A DNA stretch of 64,000 nt. Source: Denitrobacterium detoxificans. GTDB taxonomy: Bacteria; Actinomycetota; Coriobacteriia; Coriobacteriales; Eggerthellaceae. Positions 1 through 9,466 of the stretch are shown here, one piece after another. Location of the stretch: contig NZ_SUUH01000005.1 in NCBI RefSeq assembly GCF_015062615.1, positions 96,968 to 160,967 of the forward strand. The letters run 5' to 3'. Position 1 is the first letter of the stretch, and every line of letters starts with the position of its first letter. Under the pieces are notes generated by a model. It saw only the letters and a list, made by a program, of their open reading frames with translations, was not told where the DNA came from and searched no databases. A program made the position numbers and the translations under genes.

Positions 1-1
1 G

Positions 2-1333
2 CTGTTTGCGGTGCTCTTCTTCGTAAGCCCCATGGCTGCAGGTGTGCTGCTGGTGTGTGTGCCGTTCATTCCGCTTTCCATCGTGTTGGTGCAAAAGATT
101 GCGGGCCGCTTGTTCAAGCGCTATTGGGGGAGCTACACCCAGTTGGGCGATGGCTTTCTGGATAACCTGCAGGGCCTTACCACGCTGAAGATTTACCAGG
201 CCGACGAAGCTGCCGCCCAGCGTATGGACGAAGAGGCCGAGGATTTTCGCAAGGCAACGATGCGCGTGCTTACGATGCAGCTCAACTCCACGTCGGTTAT
301 GGATATTGGTGCCTACGGCGGCGCTGCCCTGGGCATGGTGGTTGCGTTGTCGCAGCTGTTCGCTGGGGGCATTTCCGTGGCTAGTGCCACGGCCATCGTG
401 CTTTTGGCTGCTGAGTTCTTCCTGCCCATGCGCCGCTTGGGGAGCTACTTTCACGTTGCCATGAACGGCATGACGGCGAGCGATGACATTTTCGCCTTGC
501 TCGACCTGCCCGAACCTGAATCGAAGGGGGTGCAGGTACCTCAAGGCCCCGTGTCCTTCGAATTCCGCGATGTTTCGTTTTCCTACGTAAGCGAACGCCC
601 CATTCTGCGCGGCGTCTCGCTGGACCTTCCCGCGGGTTCATTTGTGTCGCTGGTGGGTACGTCGGGGTGTGGCAAGAGCACCATTGCGGGCTTGCTGGCG
701 GGGCGCAACCGTGGGTATTCCGGCAGCATTCGCGTGAATGGTGTAGAGCTCTCGCAGGTAGATGAAACGAGTCTCCATGAGAACATTACCTTGGTCAGCT
801 GTGATGCGCATCTGTTCAAGGGTACTGTTCGCTCGAACCTCATGCTGGGGAACCCCCAGGCAACCGATGAACTCATGAATGCGGCTCTTGCTTCGGTGAA
901 CCTGCTGGAATTCTTGGAAGAGCAGCAGGGTCTTGCCACGCCTGTGGCGGAAGGTGGCAGCAACTTTTCTGGCGGCCAACGCCAGCGTTTGGCCTTGGCC
1001 CGCGCACTGCTTCACGATGCCCCTGTGTATGTGTTCGACGAAGCTACCAGCAGCATCGACGTGGAGAGCGAAGAGGACATCATGAGCGTTATCCACGAAC
1101 TGGCAAAGACCAAGACGGTCCTGCTCATTTCTCATCGCCTGGCGAATGTGGTCGATTCCGAAGTCGTTTATCTGCTGCGCGATGGTCGGATTCTCGAACA
1201 GGGTACCCATACCCAACTGATGCAGTTCGACGGTGCATATGCGCATCTTTTCAACGCACAGCGAGAGCTCGAGGAGTATGCGACGGTTTCTACCGCGCGC
1301 ATGGTCGTGGAAGAGGAGGGGGTGCTTGCATGA
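2..1333 (+). CDS. ABC exporter subunit, ATPase fused to permease (5' truncated by window edge)
   Basis: The reading frame is open to the left edge, so the first transmembrane helices lie outside the window; the visible 440 or so residues compare with about 575 for its partner. What remains is the end of a type-1 exporter membrane domain followed by a full nucleotide-binding domain: Walker A GTSGCGKST, signature FSGGQRQR, Walker B VYVFDEATSS and an H-loop ISHR. It would export a substrate across the cytoplasmic membrane using ATP. The stop overlaps the next gene's start (ATGA), so the two are translationally coupled and probably form a heterodimer. The arrangement resembles CydDC and heterodimeric peptide or drug exporters; the substrate cannot be read from sequence. 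Confidence 0.9.
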   Translation: MFAVLFFVSPMAAGVLLVCVPFIPLSIVLVQKIAGRLFKRYWGSYTQLGDGFLDNLQGLTTLKIYQADEAAAQRMDEEAEDFRKATMRVLTMQLNSTSVMDIGAYGGAALGMVVALSQLFAGGISVASATAIVLLAAEFFLPMRRLGSYFHVAMNGMTASDDIFALLDLPEPESKGVQVPQGPVSFEFRDVSFSYVSERPILRGVSLDLPAGSFVSLVGTSGCGKSTIAGLLAGRNRGYSGSIRVNGVELSQVDETSLHENITLVSCDAHLFKGTVRSNLMLGNPQATDELMNAALASVNLLEFLEEQQGLATPVAEGGSNFSGGQRQRLALARALLHDAPVYVFDEATSSIDVESEEDIMSVIHELAKTKTVLLISHRLANVVDSEVVYLLRDGRILEQGTHTQLMQFDGAYAHLFNAQRELEEYATVSTARMVVEEEGVLA

Positions 1334-3057
1334 GCACGCAAGAAGTGTCTTCCAAGCGTTCTTCCGGCATAAGCATCATGGGCCGTCTTATCGGCCTCGT
1401 TGCACCTCTCATGCCCATAATGGTGCTTGCCATCGTGTTGGGCGTGCTGGGCTTCCTGTGCGCCATCTTCCTTACGATTCTGGCGGCGTTGGGCATTGGC
1501 GATGTGGCCGCGCAGGCGTTGGGGCAGCCCTCCTTGGGCGGGCCGTTCGTCGCAGATGCCGGCCGATTGTTTGCCGTCATTGTCGCCATCGCCGTGGCCA
1601 GGGGATTCCTGCATTACGGTGAGCAATACTGCAATCACTTTATTGCCTTCAAGATGCTTGCGCTCATCCGTCATAAGGTGTTTGCCCGGCTGCGCTTGCT
1701 GGCTCCGGCAAAGCTGGAGGGGCGCGATAAGGGCAACCTGGTTTCGATCATCACGAGTGACATTGAACTGCTCGAGGTGTTTTACGCGCATACCATTTCG
1801 CCCATCGCCATTGCCGTGCTCACGTCGCTTGTTATGGTGGGCTTCATGGCATGGGTGCATCTGCTTGCCGCTGTGGTCGCGCTGGTGGCCTACCTTGCCG
1901 TTGGCCTGGGAATTCCACTATGGAATGGGCGTCGTGGTGCGCAGCGCAGCTATCGTATGCGCAATGCGCTGGGCGACCTGAATAGCTTCGTGCTCGATTC
2001 GCTCTACGGACTCGACGAGACGATTCAATACGGCGGGGGCGCCCTTCGCGCATGTCGCATGGAAGAGCGTTCAAGGGAAATCGCGGGCATGAGCGGGGAG
2101 ATGAACCGTGTTGTCGCGGGGCAGCTTTCGGTGACAAGCCTGTTCATTCAATTGTTCTCCTGGACGATGCTCTTCGTGATGCTGGCTGCCTTCGCGAATG
2201 GACAGGCGACGTTTGCCCAGGTTCTTGTGGCGACGGTGGCCATGATGAGCTCGTTTGGTCCGGTGACGGCCCTTTCGAACCTTTCGAGCACGCTGAATGC
2301 CACGCTTGCCGCTGGCCAGCGCGTGCTTGATCTGCTTGACGAAGAGCCCGAAGTGCGTGAGGTGTGCGACGCTGCGCCGGCAAGCGGGGAAGGGCGAGCC
2401 TTGCTCGAAGAGGCGGCGGTGCTGGAAAACGTTTCCTTCTCGTACGAGGGCGAGCGCGTGCTTGAAGGCTATTCGCTGCGTGTGCCCCGCGGTCGCGTGG
2501 TGGGCATCCATGGCCCCAGTGGTTCGGGTAAGAGCACCATCTTGAAGTTGCTCATGCGCTTCTGGGATGTCGATGCGGGCAAGGTGAACGTGTCGGGTCG
2601 TGATGTGCACGAGCTTAATACGGCTGACCTTCGCTCGTTCGAATCGTGCGTTACGCAGCAAACGTGGCTATTCCGCGACACCATTGCCAACAACATCGCC
2701 ATTGGCAAGCCTGGCGCTACCCGTGAAGAGGTGGTGGAAGCCGCCAAGAAGGCGTCTTTGCACGAATTCGTGCAAACGCTTCCGCATGGGTACGATACGA
2801 ACGTGGGCGAGATGGGCGACAACATGTCGGGCGGTGAAGCCCAGCGCATCGGCTTGGCGCGTGCGTTTTTGCATAATGCTCCGCTGCTGTTGCTCGACGA
2901 GCCTACAAGCAATCTCGACTCTTTGAACGAGGCCATTATCTTGAAGTCGCTTCGCGAGCAGTATGCGGGCGAAGCGGTGGTGCTTGTGTCGCATCGCCAA
3001 TCCACTATGGGTCTGTGCGACGAGGTATACGAGATGCATCCTGCTCACCATTCGTAA
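1330..3057 (+). CDS. ABC exporter subunit, permease-ATPase
   Basis: Full-length 575-residue half-transporter, the expected size for a fused exporter. An N-terminal block of about 320 residues holds hydrophobic helices (near residues 20-60, 75-95, 155-200 and 275-310). The C-terminal ATPase has Walker A GPSGSGKST, signature MSGGEAQRIGLARA and Walker B LLLLDEPTSNLD. The start overlaps the upstream stop by four bases, making this the second subunit of a heterodimeric exporter. Compared with its partner the signature is slightly degenerate (SGGEAQ for SGGQRQ), a feature seen in asymmetric exporters. Substrate unknown. Confidence 0.9.
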   Translation: MSTQEVSSKRSSGISIMGRLIGLVAPLMPIMVLAIVLGVLGFLCAIFLTILAALGIGDVAAQALGQPSLGGPFVADAGRLFAVIVAIAVARGFLHYGEQYCNHFIAFKMLALIRHKVFARLRLLAPAKLEGRDKGNLVSIITSDIELLEVFYAHTISPIAIAVLTSLVMVGFMAWVHLLAAVVALVAYLAVGLGIPLWNGRRGAQRSYRMRNALGDLNSFVLDSLYGLDETIQYGGGALRACRMEERSREIAGMSGEMNRVVAGQLSVTSLFIQLFSWTMLFVMLAAFANGQATFAQVLVATVAMMSSFGPVTALSNLSSTLNATLAAGQRVLDLLDEEPEVREVCDAAPASGEGRALLEEAAVLENVSFSYEGERVLEGYSLRVPRGRVVGIHGPSGSGKSTILKLLMRFWDVDAGKVNVSGRDVHELNTADLRSFESCVTQQTWLFRDTIANNIAIGKPGATREEVVEAAKKASLHEFVQTLPHGYDTNVGEMGDNMSGGEAQRIGLARAFLHNAPLLLLDEPTSNLDSLNEAIILKSLREQYAGEAVVLVSHRQSTMGLCDEVYEMHPAHHS

Positions 3058-3149
3058 CGTTTTGGTCTCGTCCGCGAACGTTATACGGCTCTGGTTTGGT
3101 CCTTTCACTAAAATGGTGCCATTGGTCGTTCTGAGAAAGGGAGTTCAAT

Positions 3150-3461
3150 ATGTTCATCACCACTTGCGATTCCATTCCCGGCCGTCAGATGGAGGTCCTG
3201 GGCCTCGTACGCGGTAATGTTGTCACCTCGAAGCACATTGGTCGCGATGTTATGGCTGGCTTCAAGAGCATTGCAGGTGGCGAAATCAAGAGCTACACCG
3301 ACATGATGAACGAGGGCCGCGCCATCGCAGAGCAGCGTATGATTCAAGAGGCGGAAGCCCTGGGCGCCAATGGCATCGTGGCCATGCGTTACGCTGGCTC
3401 GACTGTCATGGAGGGCACGCAGGAAATGCTCGCGTATGGCACCGCCGTGCGCCTTTCCTAG
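3150..3461 (+). CDS. YbjQ/UPF0145 family protein
   Basis: A 103-residue soluble protein matching the YbjQ family by overall pattern: an N-terminal strand ending in GRQMEVLGLVRGNVV, a central helix rich in Met, Glu and Ala (MIQEAEALGANGIVAMRY), and a terminal strand AYGTAVRLS. The family forms small oligomeric beta barrels; a heavy-metal role has been suggested but not proven. A GAAAGGG ribosome site lies 8-14 bases before the ATG. It stands alone: a gap of about 90 bases separates it from the ABC genes and a strong terminator follows. Confidence 0.85.
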   Translation: MFITTCDSIPGRQMEVLGLVRGNVVTSKHIGRDVMAGFKSIAGGEIKSYTDMMNEGRAIAEQRMIQEAEALGANGIVAMRYAGSTVMEGTQEMLAYGTAVRLS

Positions 3462-3489
3462 GCGTAACTCAGACATATCGCATGGCATA

Positions 3490-3518
3490 AGGCTCCGCAC
3501 ACAGCGGAGCCTTTTTCT
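3490..3518 (+). terminator. Rho-independent terminator after the YbjQ gene
   Basis: GGCTCCGC / GCGGAGCC hairpin with a short ACACA loop followed directly by TTTTTCT. Confidence 0.9.
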
Positions 3519-3658
3519 GTCTATAAGCCTCTGAGCTGGTTATATTACCCTCGTTTATGCCTGCATAATCCATTGCAAATTGCTTCTGGCATAGGGCGAA
3601 CCTACGCTAGTTCCATCCGGGGTCATACGGGAGGCCCGGTTTTGGAATGGAGGAAAGA

Positions 3659-5254
3659 ATGGAACTTACTCGCAGGAATTTTCTTGCTGGCGCTATGGTT
3701 GCCGGGAGCGCTGTGGCCGCTGCCATGACGGGCTGCGCGCCTGCGAAGACCCAGAAGGACGAGAGCGCTTCGAGTGGCGATACGTCCTCTGCTGTGAAGA
3801 GCGAACACAATCCCTCGGAAACCCTCACGTGCGACCTAGTCGTCGTTGGTTCGGGTACGGCAGGTTGCTGCGCTGCCGTTCGCGCGGCTCAGCTGGGCCT
3901 CAAGGTGGTCATGCTCGAAAAGAATGCCGTGTATGGCGGTTCTTCGGGCTACGCCGAGGGCCTGGGTGCTGTGAATTCGTACATGCATCGTGAGCAGGGC
4001 CTGCAGTTTGACACGAACGAAGTGTTCCTGCGTACGCAGGAATACCATCACTGGGCAGCCAACAGCGCTGTGCTTCGTCGCTACATCGAGAATTCGGGTG
4101 CCACGATTGATTGGTTGCACGACGAATGTGGCATCAGCTTCTATCAGGCTACGGTAACGTCTCCGAATTCGTATCCTAGCTGGCATCTTCTGGCCGACGC
4201 ACAGGGCAATGTGGAGCGTGTGCAGAAGGGCCTCATTAACCCTATGGTTGAACTCGCTCAGACCCTTGGCGTAGACGTGCGCAAGGAAGCTCCTGCTACG
4301 GGGCTTATCGTGGAAGATGGCGAGGTCGCTGGCGTGTACTTCCAGGAAGCCAAGAAGGAATACGCGTTGAAGGCGCAGAACGTCATTCTGGCCACGGGCG
4401 GCTATAGCAACAATAAGGACCTGGTGGAGGAATTCTGCCATACCGATTACGACAAGATCTGGAATTGGGGCGCTGCCGGCCGCGACGGCGACGGCATCAC
4501 CATGGCTCAGCAGGTGGGCGGCGTACTGTGCAATCCATCCAACCTCATGTATGGCTCCACGCGCATTCCGGGCTGCTCGGAGTTTGAAGAGCCGGCTAAC
4601 TGGGTGTTTTCCTGGCAGCCTGCAATGCGCGTGAACGAACAGGCCAAGCGCTTCTTCAATGAGGAAATGTGCGCCGACTTTTCCGCTGCGTCGAATGCCA
4701 TCGTAGCTCAAGAAAAGTGCTACACGATTATGGACCAGGCGTATCTGGACCAGCTGTGCGATGTGGGCATGACCATTGGTCTTGTGTCTGTGGGTCATGT
4801 CGCGGGCGAGCCTATTCAGGGCGGTCGCCAGGCCGTAGAGGAAAACATTGCCGCTGGAAATGTGTTCCGCGCCGATACGATCGAAGAGCTGGCCCAGAAG
4901 CTCGAGCTTGATCCCGAGCAGCTGGCCGCAACGGTGAAGGAATACAACGATTGTGCTGCGGCAGGCGCCGACCCCGTGTACGGCACGACTCATTTCGCGC
5001 CGTTGGCTACGCCGCCGTTCTATGGCGCTCACATTCAGCGTGCCATCTTCACGAGCGTTGGTGGCTTGGATGTCGATGAGTACCTACGTGTGCTCGACGT
5101 CGACAAGCAGCCCATTCCTCATTTGTTCGCGCTGGGTACCGATGCAAGTAGCTATACGGGTTTTTGCTACGACGTTGACGTGATGTCCGGATCTGAACAG
5201 GGTTGGTGCGCCACGGGTGGCCGTTTGGCTGCGGAGTTCATCGCAAACGCATAG
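3659..5254 (+). CDS. Tat-exported FAD-dependent reductase, fumarate reductase/flavocytochrome c-like lipoprotein
   Basis: About 531 residues. The start at 3659 is preferred over an in-frame ATG at 3647 because GGAGG (3649-3653) sits five bases upstream of 3659. The N-terminus has a Tat motif (TRRNFLAG) and a hydrophobic stretch ending in the lipobox-like TGCA, so it should be exported folded and lipid-anchored. A dinucleotide-binding motif VVVGSGTAGCCAAVRAA and the GGSSGYAEG region mark the FAD_binding_2 family (fumarate, urocanate and related enoate reductases). No haem-binding CXXCH is present, so electrons must come from a separate carrier. Coriobacteria carry many such paralogues acting on different acceptors; the substrate is not predictable here. 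A LysR regulator follows. Confidence 0.88.
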   Translation: MELTRRNFLAGAMVAGSAVAAAMTGCAPAKTQKDESASSGDTSSAVKSEHNPSETLTCDLVVVGSGTAGCCAAVRAAQLGLKVVMLEKNAVYGGSSGYAEGLGAVNSYMHREQGLQFDTNEVFLRTQEYHHWAANSAVLRRYIENSGATIDWLHDECGISFYQATVTSPNSYPSWHLLADAQGNVERVQKGLINPMVELAQTLGVDVRKEAPATGLIVEDGEVAGVYFQEAKKEYALKAQNVILATGGYSNNKDLVEEFCHTDYDKIWNWGAAGRDGDGITMAQQVGGVLCNPSNLMYGSTRIPGCSEFEEPANWVFSWQPAMRVNEQAKRFFNEEMCADFSAASNAIVAQEKCYTIMDQAYLDQLCDVGMTIGLVSVGHVAGEPIQGGRQAVEENIAAGNVFRADTIEELAQKLELDPEQLAATVKEYNDCAAAGADPVYGTTHFAPLATPPFYGAHIQRAIFTSVGGLDVDEYLRVLDVDKQPIPHLFALGTDASSYTGFCYDVDVMSGSEQGWCATGGRLAAEFIANA

Positions 5255-5262
5255 GGCCAATT

Positions 5263-5344
5263 TGGTATACCATCATATGCCGACCATCCCTCCCGGTTGG
5301 CTTGGTGATAGGGACGGTGGTGCTTTCTGCAGAGTGCCACCGTC
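5263..5344 (+). promoter_or_regulatory. Palindrome and hairpin between reductase and LysR gene
   Basis: TGGTATACCA at 5263-5272 is a perfect palindrome just after the reductase stop. GACGGTGG (5313-5320) pairs with CCACCGTC (5337-5344). The hairpin has no long U-tract; it could be a weak terminator or part of the LysR control region. Confidence 0.4.
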
Positions 5345-5365
5345 TTGCTATAGAAAGGTGCTCTC

Positions 5366-6259
5366 ATGGATATCTTTCGCATGCGATGCTTTGTGTCTGT
5401 CGCGCAGACCCAAAGTCTGTCGAAGGCGTCTCATGAACAGTTCATCACGCAGCCGGCTATGTCTGCCCAGATGAAGGCTTTGGAGTCGGAAATGGGTACG
5501 CAGTTGCTCCGAAGGGGGAGAACCATCTCGCTCACGCCTGCGGGGCAGGTTGCGTTTGAGCGTTTTTCGCGCATCGTTGATGAGTACGATGCCGCGCGAC
5601 GCGCCATCGCTCTTGAGGGCGATCACATGGGTGGCCTGTTGCGTATTGGCTTTCATGGGCCTGTGAACTGGGCGGGCGTGCCCGACATGGTGCGTGCGTA
5701 CCGTGGGCAGAATCCAAGCGTGGAAGTGGATATCGAAATTGACACGTGGAACAACCTGATGAAGCGTCTCGATAGCGGCAAGCTTGACGTGGCGTTCATG
5801 GAGCTTTCCGAAATCGAGGGTCAATCGACTATCGTAGCTGACCCCCTGTTCGAGGAGAGCGTGTGCGTAGTCATGCCGCCGTCGCATCCCCTTGCGGGCC
5901 GCGAATCGATTTCGGTTATGGACATCGTTCACGAACCCATGATGCTGTTTAGCCCCGAAACGTCTCCCCGCTTTTTTAGGAATCTCAACGCCGCATTTGA
6001 GCGCATCGGCATTCATGCCGATAAGGTGGTGCGTGGTAATCACCATGAAGCGACGATTTCGCTGGTGCATGCGGGGTGTGGCATTACGTGCATGCCGCAG
6101 ACGTTTTGCCGCGAGTATACGGGCATCGCATCTGTTCCGTTTTCCGATTTGGCGACGCACATGCGCTACGGCGTGGCGTGGAACAAGGCGCGCGTGACCT
6201 CGGTGGGAAGCTCGTTCGTCGATTTCGCGCGCGGCTGGGTATGGCCGCAGCATGCTTAG
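5366..6259 (+). CDS. LysR-family transcriptional regulator
   Basis: 297 residues, the usual LysR length. The first 60 form the winged helix-turn-helix (starting MDIFRMRCFVSVAQTQSLSK and continuing to GTQLLRRGRTISLTPAG); the rest is the periplasmic-binding-like effector domain (LRIGFHGPVNWAGV). GAAAGGTG precedes the ATG. It lies 111 bases downstream of, and co-oriented with, the flavin reductase gene; in this group such pairs usually reflect control of the reductase by its substrate (inference). Its stop overlaps tail-to-tail with the converging hydrolase gene. Confidence 0.9.
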   Translation: MDIFRMRCFVSVAQTQSLSKASHEQFITQPAMSAQMKALESEMGTQLLRRGRTISLTPAGQVAFERFSRIVDEYDAARRAIALEGDHMGGLLRIGFHGPVNWAGVPDMVRAYRGQNPSVEVDIEIDTWNNLMKRLDSGKLDVAFMELSEIEGQSTIVADPLFEESVCVVMPPSHPLAGRESISVMDIVHEPMMLFSPETSPRFFRNLNAAFERIGIHADKVVRGNHHEATISLVHAGCGITCMPQTFCREYTGIASVPFSDLATHMRYGVAWNKARVTSVGSSFVDFARGWVWPQHA

Positions 6260-7059
6260 CGAATGGTGATGGGCTTGCTTTGGTAGGCCACGTGTACGTT
6301 GGCGGGGTGGCTGGCGCGCGTCACAGCTGCACGCAGCGTTTCGCCGGGCATGCGGTAGTCGTTGGAATTTTGCGAGATGTGCAGGGCGGCAACATGCTCG
6401 AGCCTGTCGCTTAGCAACTCGGCAAGTTCGGCGGCCGATTGCTCGTTCGAAAGGTGTCCTCCGTCGCCCGCGATACGCGCCTTCACGTAGGCGGGATACG
6501 CGCAGGCTCGCAACATGGCCGGGTCGTGATTGCTTTCCAGCCCCAGCAGACGAACGTCGCACAGCGCTTCGTGCGCTTCTCCCGTCACGATGCCCGTATC
6601 GGTCATGAAGCCCAGCACGTCCGTTTCGGTTTCGAAGCGGAATCCGCATGATCCCATGGCGTCGTGCGAGGTGGGGAAGGGTGTGATGCGCATGCCGGCC
6701 AGGACAAAGTCATCTTCGGTCGCCTTGAACGTACGGAAGTCGTGGCTGTTTGCAAGTTCGCGCAGCGTGTTGCTACCGTCAATGGATGCCTGTTGCGCAT
6801 ATACCGTGGGGTTTACGCCGCTTTTTGCGAGTTTCCGCAGGCAGACGCCTAGTCCGCTGATATGGTCGGTATGTTCGTGCGTAATGAGGACCGCTTGAAG
6901 CTTGCATGGGTCGAATCCACATTGTTCGCTGCGCTCGATGAGCGCCTTGCCGCTAATGCCGCAATCGATGAGCACGCCCATGCCCGTTGAAGTGTCCTCT
7001 ACGATGGCCGCGTTGCCCTTGCTTCCGCTGGCCAGAATATGCAGTGCGAATAAACTCAT
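6256..7059 (-). CDS. MBL-fold metal-dependent hydrolase (YycJ/WalJ-like)
   Basis: The start MSLFALHILASGSKGN at 7059 fits the family N-terminus; the frame is open further upstream but without family resemblance. The zinc motif HEHTDH occupies residues 61-66, with the SGSKGNA loop at 11-17 and later family motifs (PTSHDAMGSCGF, ESNHD, HISQNSND). Length 267 is normal for YycJ/VicX-type enzymes, for which exonuclease activity has been reported in Firmicutes. It is not in a walKR operon here. Its 3' end overlaps the LysR stop by three bases, an unusually tight convergent arrangement. Confidence 0.87.
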   Translation of the reverse strand: MSLFALHILASGSKGNAAIVEDTSTGMGVLIDCGISGKALIERSEQCGFDPCKLQAVLITHEHTDHISGLGVCLRKLAKSGVNPTVYAQQASIDGSNTLRELANSHDFRTFKATEDDFVLAGMRITPFPTSHDAMGSCGFRFETETDVLGFMTDTGIVTGEAHEALCDVRLLGLESNHDPAMLRACAYPAYVKARIAGDGGHLSNEQSAAELAELLSDRLEHVAALHISQNSNDYRMPGETLRAAVTRASHPANVHVAYQSKPITIR

Positions 7060-7111
7060 GCGGCATAGGGTATCATGACCCTGTGTGCAACCGTAAGAAG
7101 GGGAGTCCGGC

Positions 7112-8038
7112 TTGCTCGTTTTAATCGCAACTTTGCTTGCTCTTATTGTGGTCATCGGGGGTGTCATCTACGGCATTCGCGTGCTTGTGGTGCGTTCGGG
7201 TTTTGGCCGTACCATTCGCCACCTGGTGGAAGAGCAGCGTCTGAGCGACGACGTGCGTCAGGCCATCGACGATGCGCAGAAATGGCGTGATGAGCGCAAG
7301 CTCTCTATGCCTCACGTGAGCAAGAAGAAACCCCATCTTTCCCGCGTGCAGCGTGCGAAAGTGCGTGCTGCGCATATTGAACGTCGTGAAGACTTCCTCG
7401 ACAAGCTGCACATTGGCTGGTATCAGATAGTCTTGCTGTTCTTTGTGGGCAGCGTGTTGGGTCTCTTTCTGGAAGAGACGTGGATGTTCGTCACGGCTGG
7501 GCTTACGCAAAGTCGCGTGGGCTTGGTGTGGGGTCCGTTCTCTCCCTTGTATGGCGTAGGCGCCACGTTGCTTACCGTTATCACGTTCTATATGCGCCGT
7601 AAGCACTGCGCTCCATGGCAGGTGTTTTTGGTGGCGCTGGTGGTGGGCGGAATGCTCGAGCAGATTACCGGTTGGTCTATGAGCACGTTCATGCACGCCT
7701 CTTCGTGGGATTACTCGAATGTACCGGGTGCCATAACGCAGTGGGTGGCCGTGCCGTTTCTAGTGTTCTGGGGTGCGTTGGGCCTGGTGTGGTATGTGTG
7801 CATCATGCCCGAATTGCTGTTCATTATTGGCGAGCCTACTACGCCCCGTCGCGTGATACTCGTGTCGCTGCTGGGCGTCTATTTGGCGCTCGACGTCTTC
7901 ATGACGCTGTCGTGCTTCAACCGCGTTGCCGAACGCCATGATGGCATTCCGCCCGCAACGGGCTTCGACGTGTGGATCGATCAGAACTATACCGACGAGT
8001 TCATGTCCGATCGTTTCCAGAACATGAACTTTTCCTAG
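7112..8038 (+). CDS. CmpB/PF06541-type membrane protein (putative ABC-transporter permease)
   Basis: 308 residues starting at TTG 7112, with GAAGGGGAG just upstream. One N-terminal membrane segment (residues 2-28), then a charged cytoplasmic stretch to about residue 105, then further membrane segments containing the family signature VWGPFSPLYGVGATLL and the EQITGWSMSTFMH...WDYS block. This family is annotated as putative ABC permease, but no ATPase or binding protein lies beside it, so the label is only a family name. Divergent from the MBL hydrolase gene, with about 50 bases between the starts. Confidence 0.8.
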   Translation: MLVLIATLLALIVVIGGVIYGIRVLVVRSGFGRTIRHLVEEQRLSDDVRQAIDDAQKWRDERKLSMPHVSKKKPHLSRVQRAKVRAAHIERREDFLDKLHIGWYQIVLLFFVGSVLGLFLEETWMFVTAGLTQSRVGLVWGPFSPLYGVGATLLTVITFYMRRKHCAPWQVFLVALVVGGMLEQITGWSMSTFMHASSWDYSNVPGAITQWVAVPFLVFWGALGLVWYVCIMPELLFIIGEPTTPRRVILVSLLGVYLALDVFMTLSCFNRVAERHDGIPPATGFDVWIDQNYTDEFMSDRFQNMNFS

Positions 8039-8158
8039 GCCATTTCCCCGATTTCTTCTGGTTCACTATCGCGCGCTAGAGTGCAATGCGCTAGGATATG
8101 CTCTATTCGAGTGGAGTGCCTGCATGGGCAGGCGCGAATTGGGCAAGGAAGGAATCGC

Positions 8159-9466
8159 ATGTCCGAACAACAGGATATCCTGACGATGCCCCACGAAAAG
8201 ATCGAACAGATTCAGATCGAGGGCATCAAGCAGACCGTCATCAACTGTTACGAGCACATTCCCTTTTATAAGCAGTCGTTTGACGACGCAGGCTTCGATC
8301 CGTATGCCGTGCAGTCGCTCGAGGACTTGCAGAAGGCTCCGTTTGTAACCAAGCAGGATCTGCGCGATGCCTATCCGTATGGCATGCTGGCCGTGCCCCA
8401 GAGCGAGGTGCGCGAGATTCACATGTCCAGCGGTACCACGGGCGTGGCGACCGTAGGCGCCTATACCGAGCACGACCTTCAGATTTGGGCCGATTGCTTT
8501 GCGCGTGGCATTCGTTATGCCGACGGCACGCCCGATGACGTATTCCACGTATGCTATGGCTATGGCCTGTTCACGGGTGGCTTGGGCGCTCATTATGGCG
8601 GCATCGCTGCGGGCTGCACCACCATCCCCATGTCGGCAGGGCAGACCGAGCGTCAGATTCGTATTTTGCGCGAGATGGGCTCTACCATTCTGGCGTGCAC
8701 GCCCAGCTATGCCATGCACATTGCCGATACGGCTATTGAAATGGGTATCGACCCTGCCAAGGAATTCACGCTGCGTGCGGGCATCCATGGCGCCGAGCCC
8801 TTCAGTGATAACTTCCGCGCCGAGCTCGAGCGTAAGCTGAACTACAAGGTGCTTGACGTGTACGGTCTTACCGAGACGATGGGCCCGGGCGTGGCCGTTG
8901 AATGCCTCGAGCAGAACGGCCTGCACATTGCGGAAGACCACTTCTACTGCGAAATCATCAATCCTGAAACGGGCGAGGTTCTGCCCGATGGCGAATGGGG
9001 CGAGCTGGTCATCACCACGCTCGACCGCGAGGCATCGCCTGTGGTGCGCTATCGTACGCGCGACATCACGCGCATCATTCCGGGAGAGTGCGCCTGCGGT
9101 CGCACGCACCGCCGCATCGACCGCCTGCATGGTCGTACCGACGACATGCTCGTCATTCGCGGCGTGAACGTGTTCCCCAGCCAGATTGAAGACGTTATGC
9201 GCGAGTTCCCGCAGGTAAGCAGCTGGTACGTTATCGAGCTTACGCGCAAGGGCTCCATGGACGTGGTAACGTTGAAGGTGGAACCGGCAGCCGATTTCGA
9301 CTTCGACGAGATTGCCGCGCTGGAACGCGTGCAGCGTAGCATTCAGTCCGAACTGAAGAAGGCCCTGGCCGTGGCCGTGCAGGTGCGCATCGTGGAGCCG
9401 AAGAGCATTCCGCGCAGCGAGGGCAAGGCCAAGCGTGTCATCGACAAACGAGAGGGGATTCGCTAA
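8159..9466 (+). CDS. Phenylacetate--CoA ligase family (PaaK-like, AMP-forming)
   Basis: 435 residues; the ATG at 8159 follows AAGGAAGGA. Adenylate-forming signature SSGTTGVATVGAYT, then YGLTETMGPGVA, then VVRYRTRDITR, and a C-terminal AMP_C domain with GKAKRV. Members activate aryl acetates with ATP and CoA in the cytoplasm. The stop overlaps the start of an ACT-domain protein (TAATG), a pairing repeatedly seen in anaerobes that ferment aromatic amino acids, often with indolepyruvate ferredoxin oxidoreductase; no such oxidoreductase is in this window. Phenylacetate or indoleacetate are reasonable substrates, but this is not shown. Confidence 0.9.
   Translation: MSEQQDILTMPHEKIEQIQIEGIKQTVINCYEHIPFYKQSFDDAGFDPYAVQSLEDLQKAPFVTKQDLRDAYPYGMLAVPQSEVREIHMSSGTTGVATVGAYTEHDLQIWADCFARGIRYADGTPDDVFHVCYGYGLFTGGLGAHYGGIAAGCTTIPMSAGQTERQIRILREMGSTILACTPSYAMHIADTAIEMGIDPAKEFTLRAGIHGAEPFSDNFRAELERKLNYKVLDVYGLTETMGPGVAVECLEQNGLHIAEDHFYCEIINPETGEVLPDGEWGELVITTLDREASPVVRYRTRDITRIIPGECACGRTHRRIDRLHGRTDDMLVIRGVNVFPSQIEDVMREFPQVSSWYVIELTRKGSMDVVTLKVEPAADFDFDEIAALERVQRSIQSELKKALAVAVQVRIVEPKSIPRSEGKAKRVIDKREGIR

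Noticed and set aside
1..3057. Naming the ABC pair cydD/cydC
   Set aside because: Architecture fits, but the first gene is cut and no cytochrome bd genes are visible, so a symbol would be a guess.
5348..6649. 433-codon minus-strand frame opposite the LysR gene
   Set aside because: Arg/His-rich shadow product, overlapping two recognised genes.
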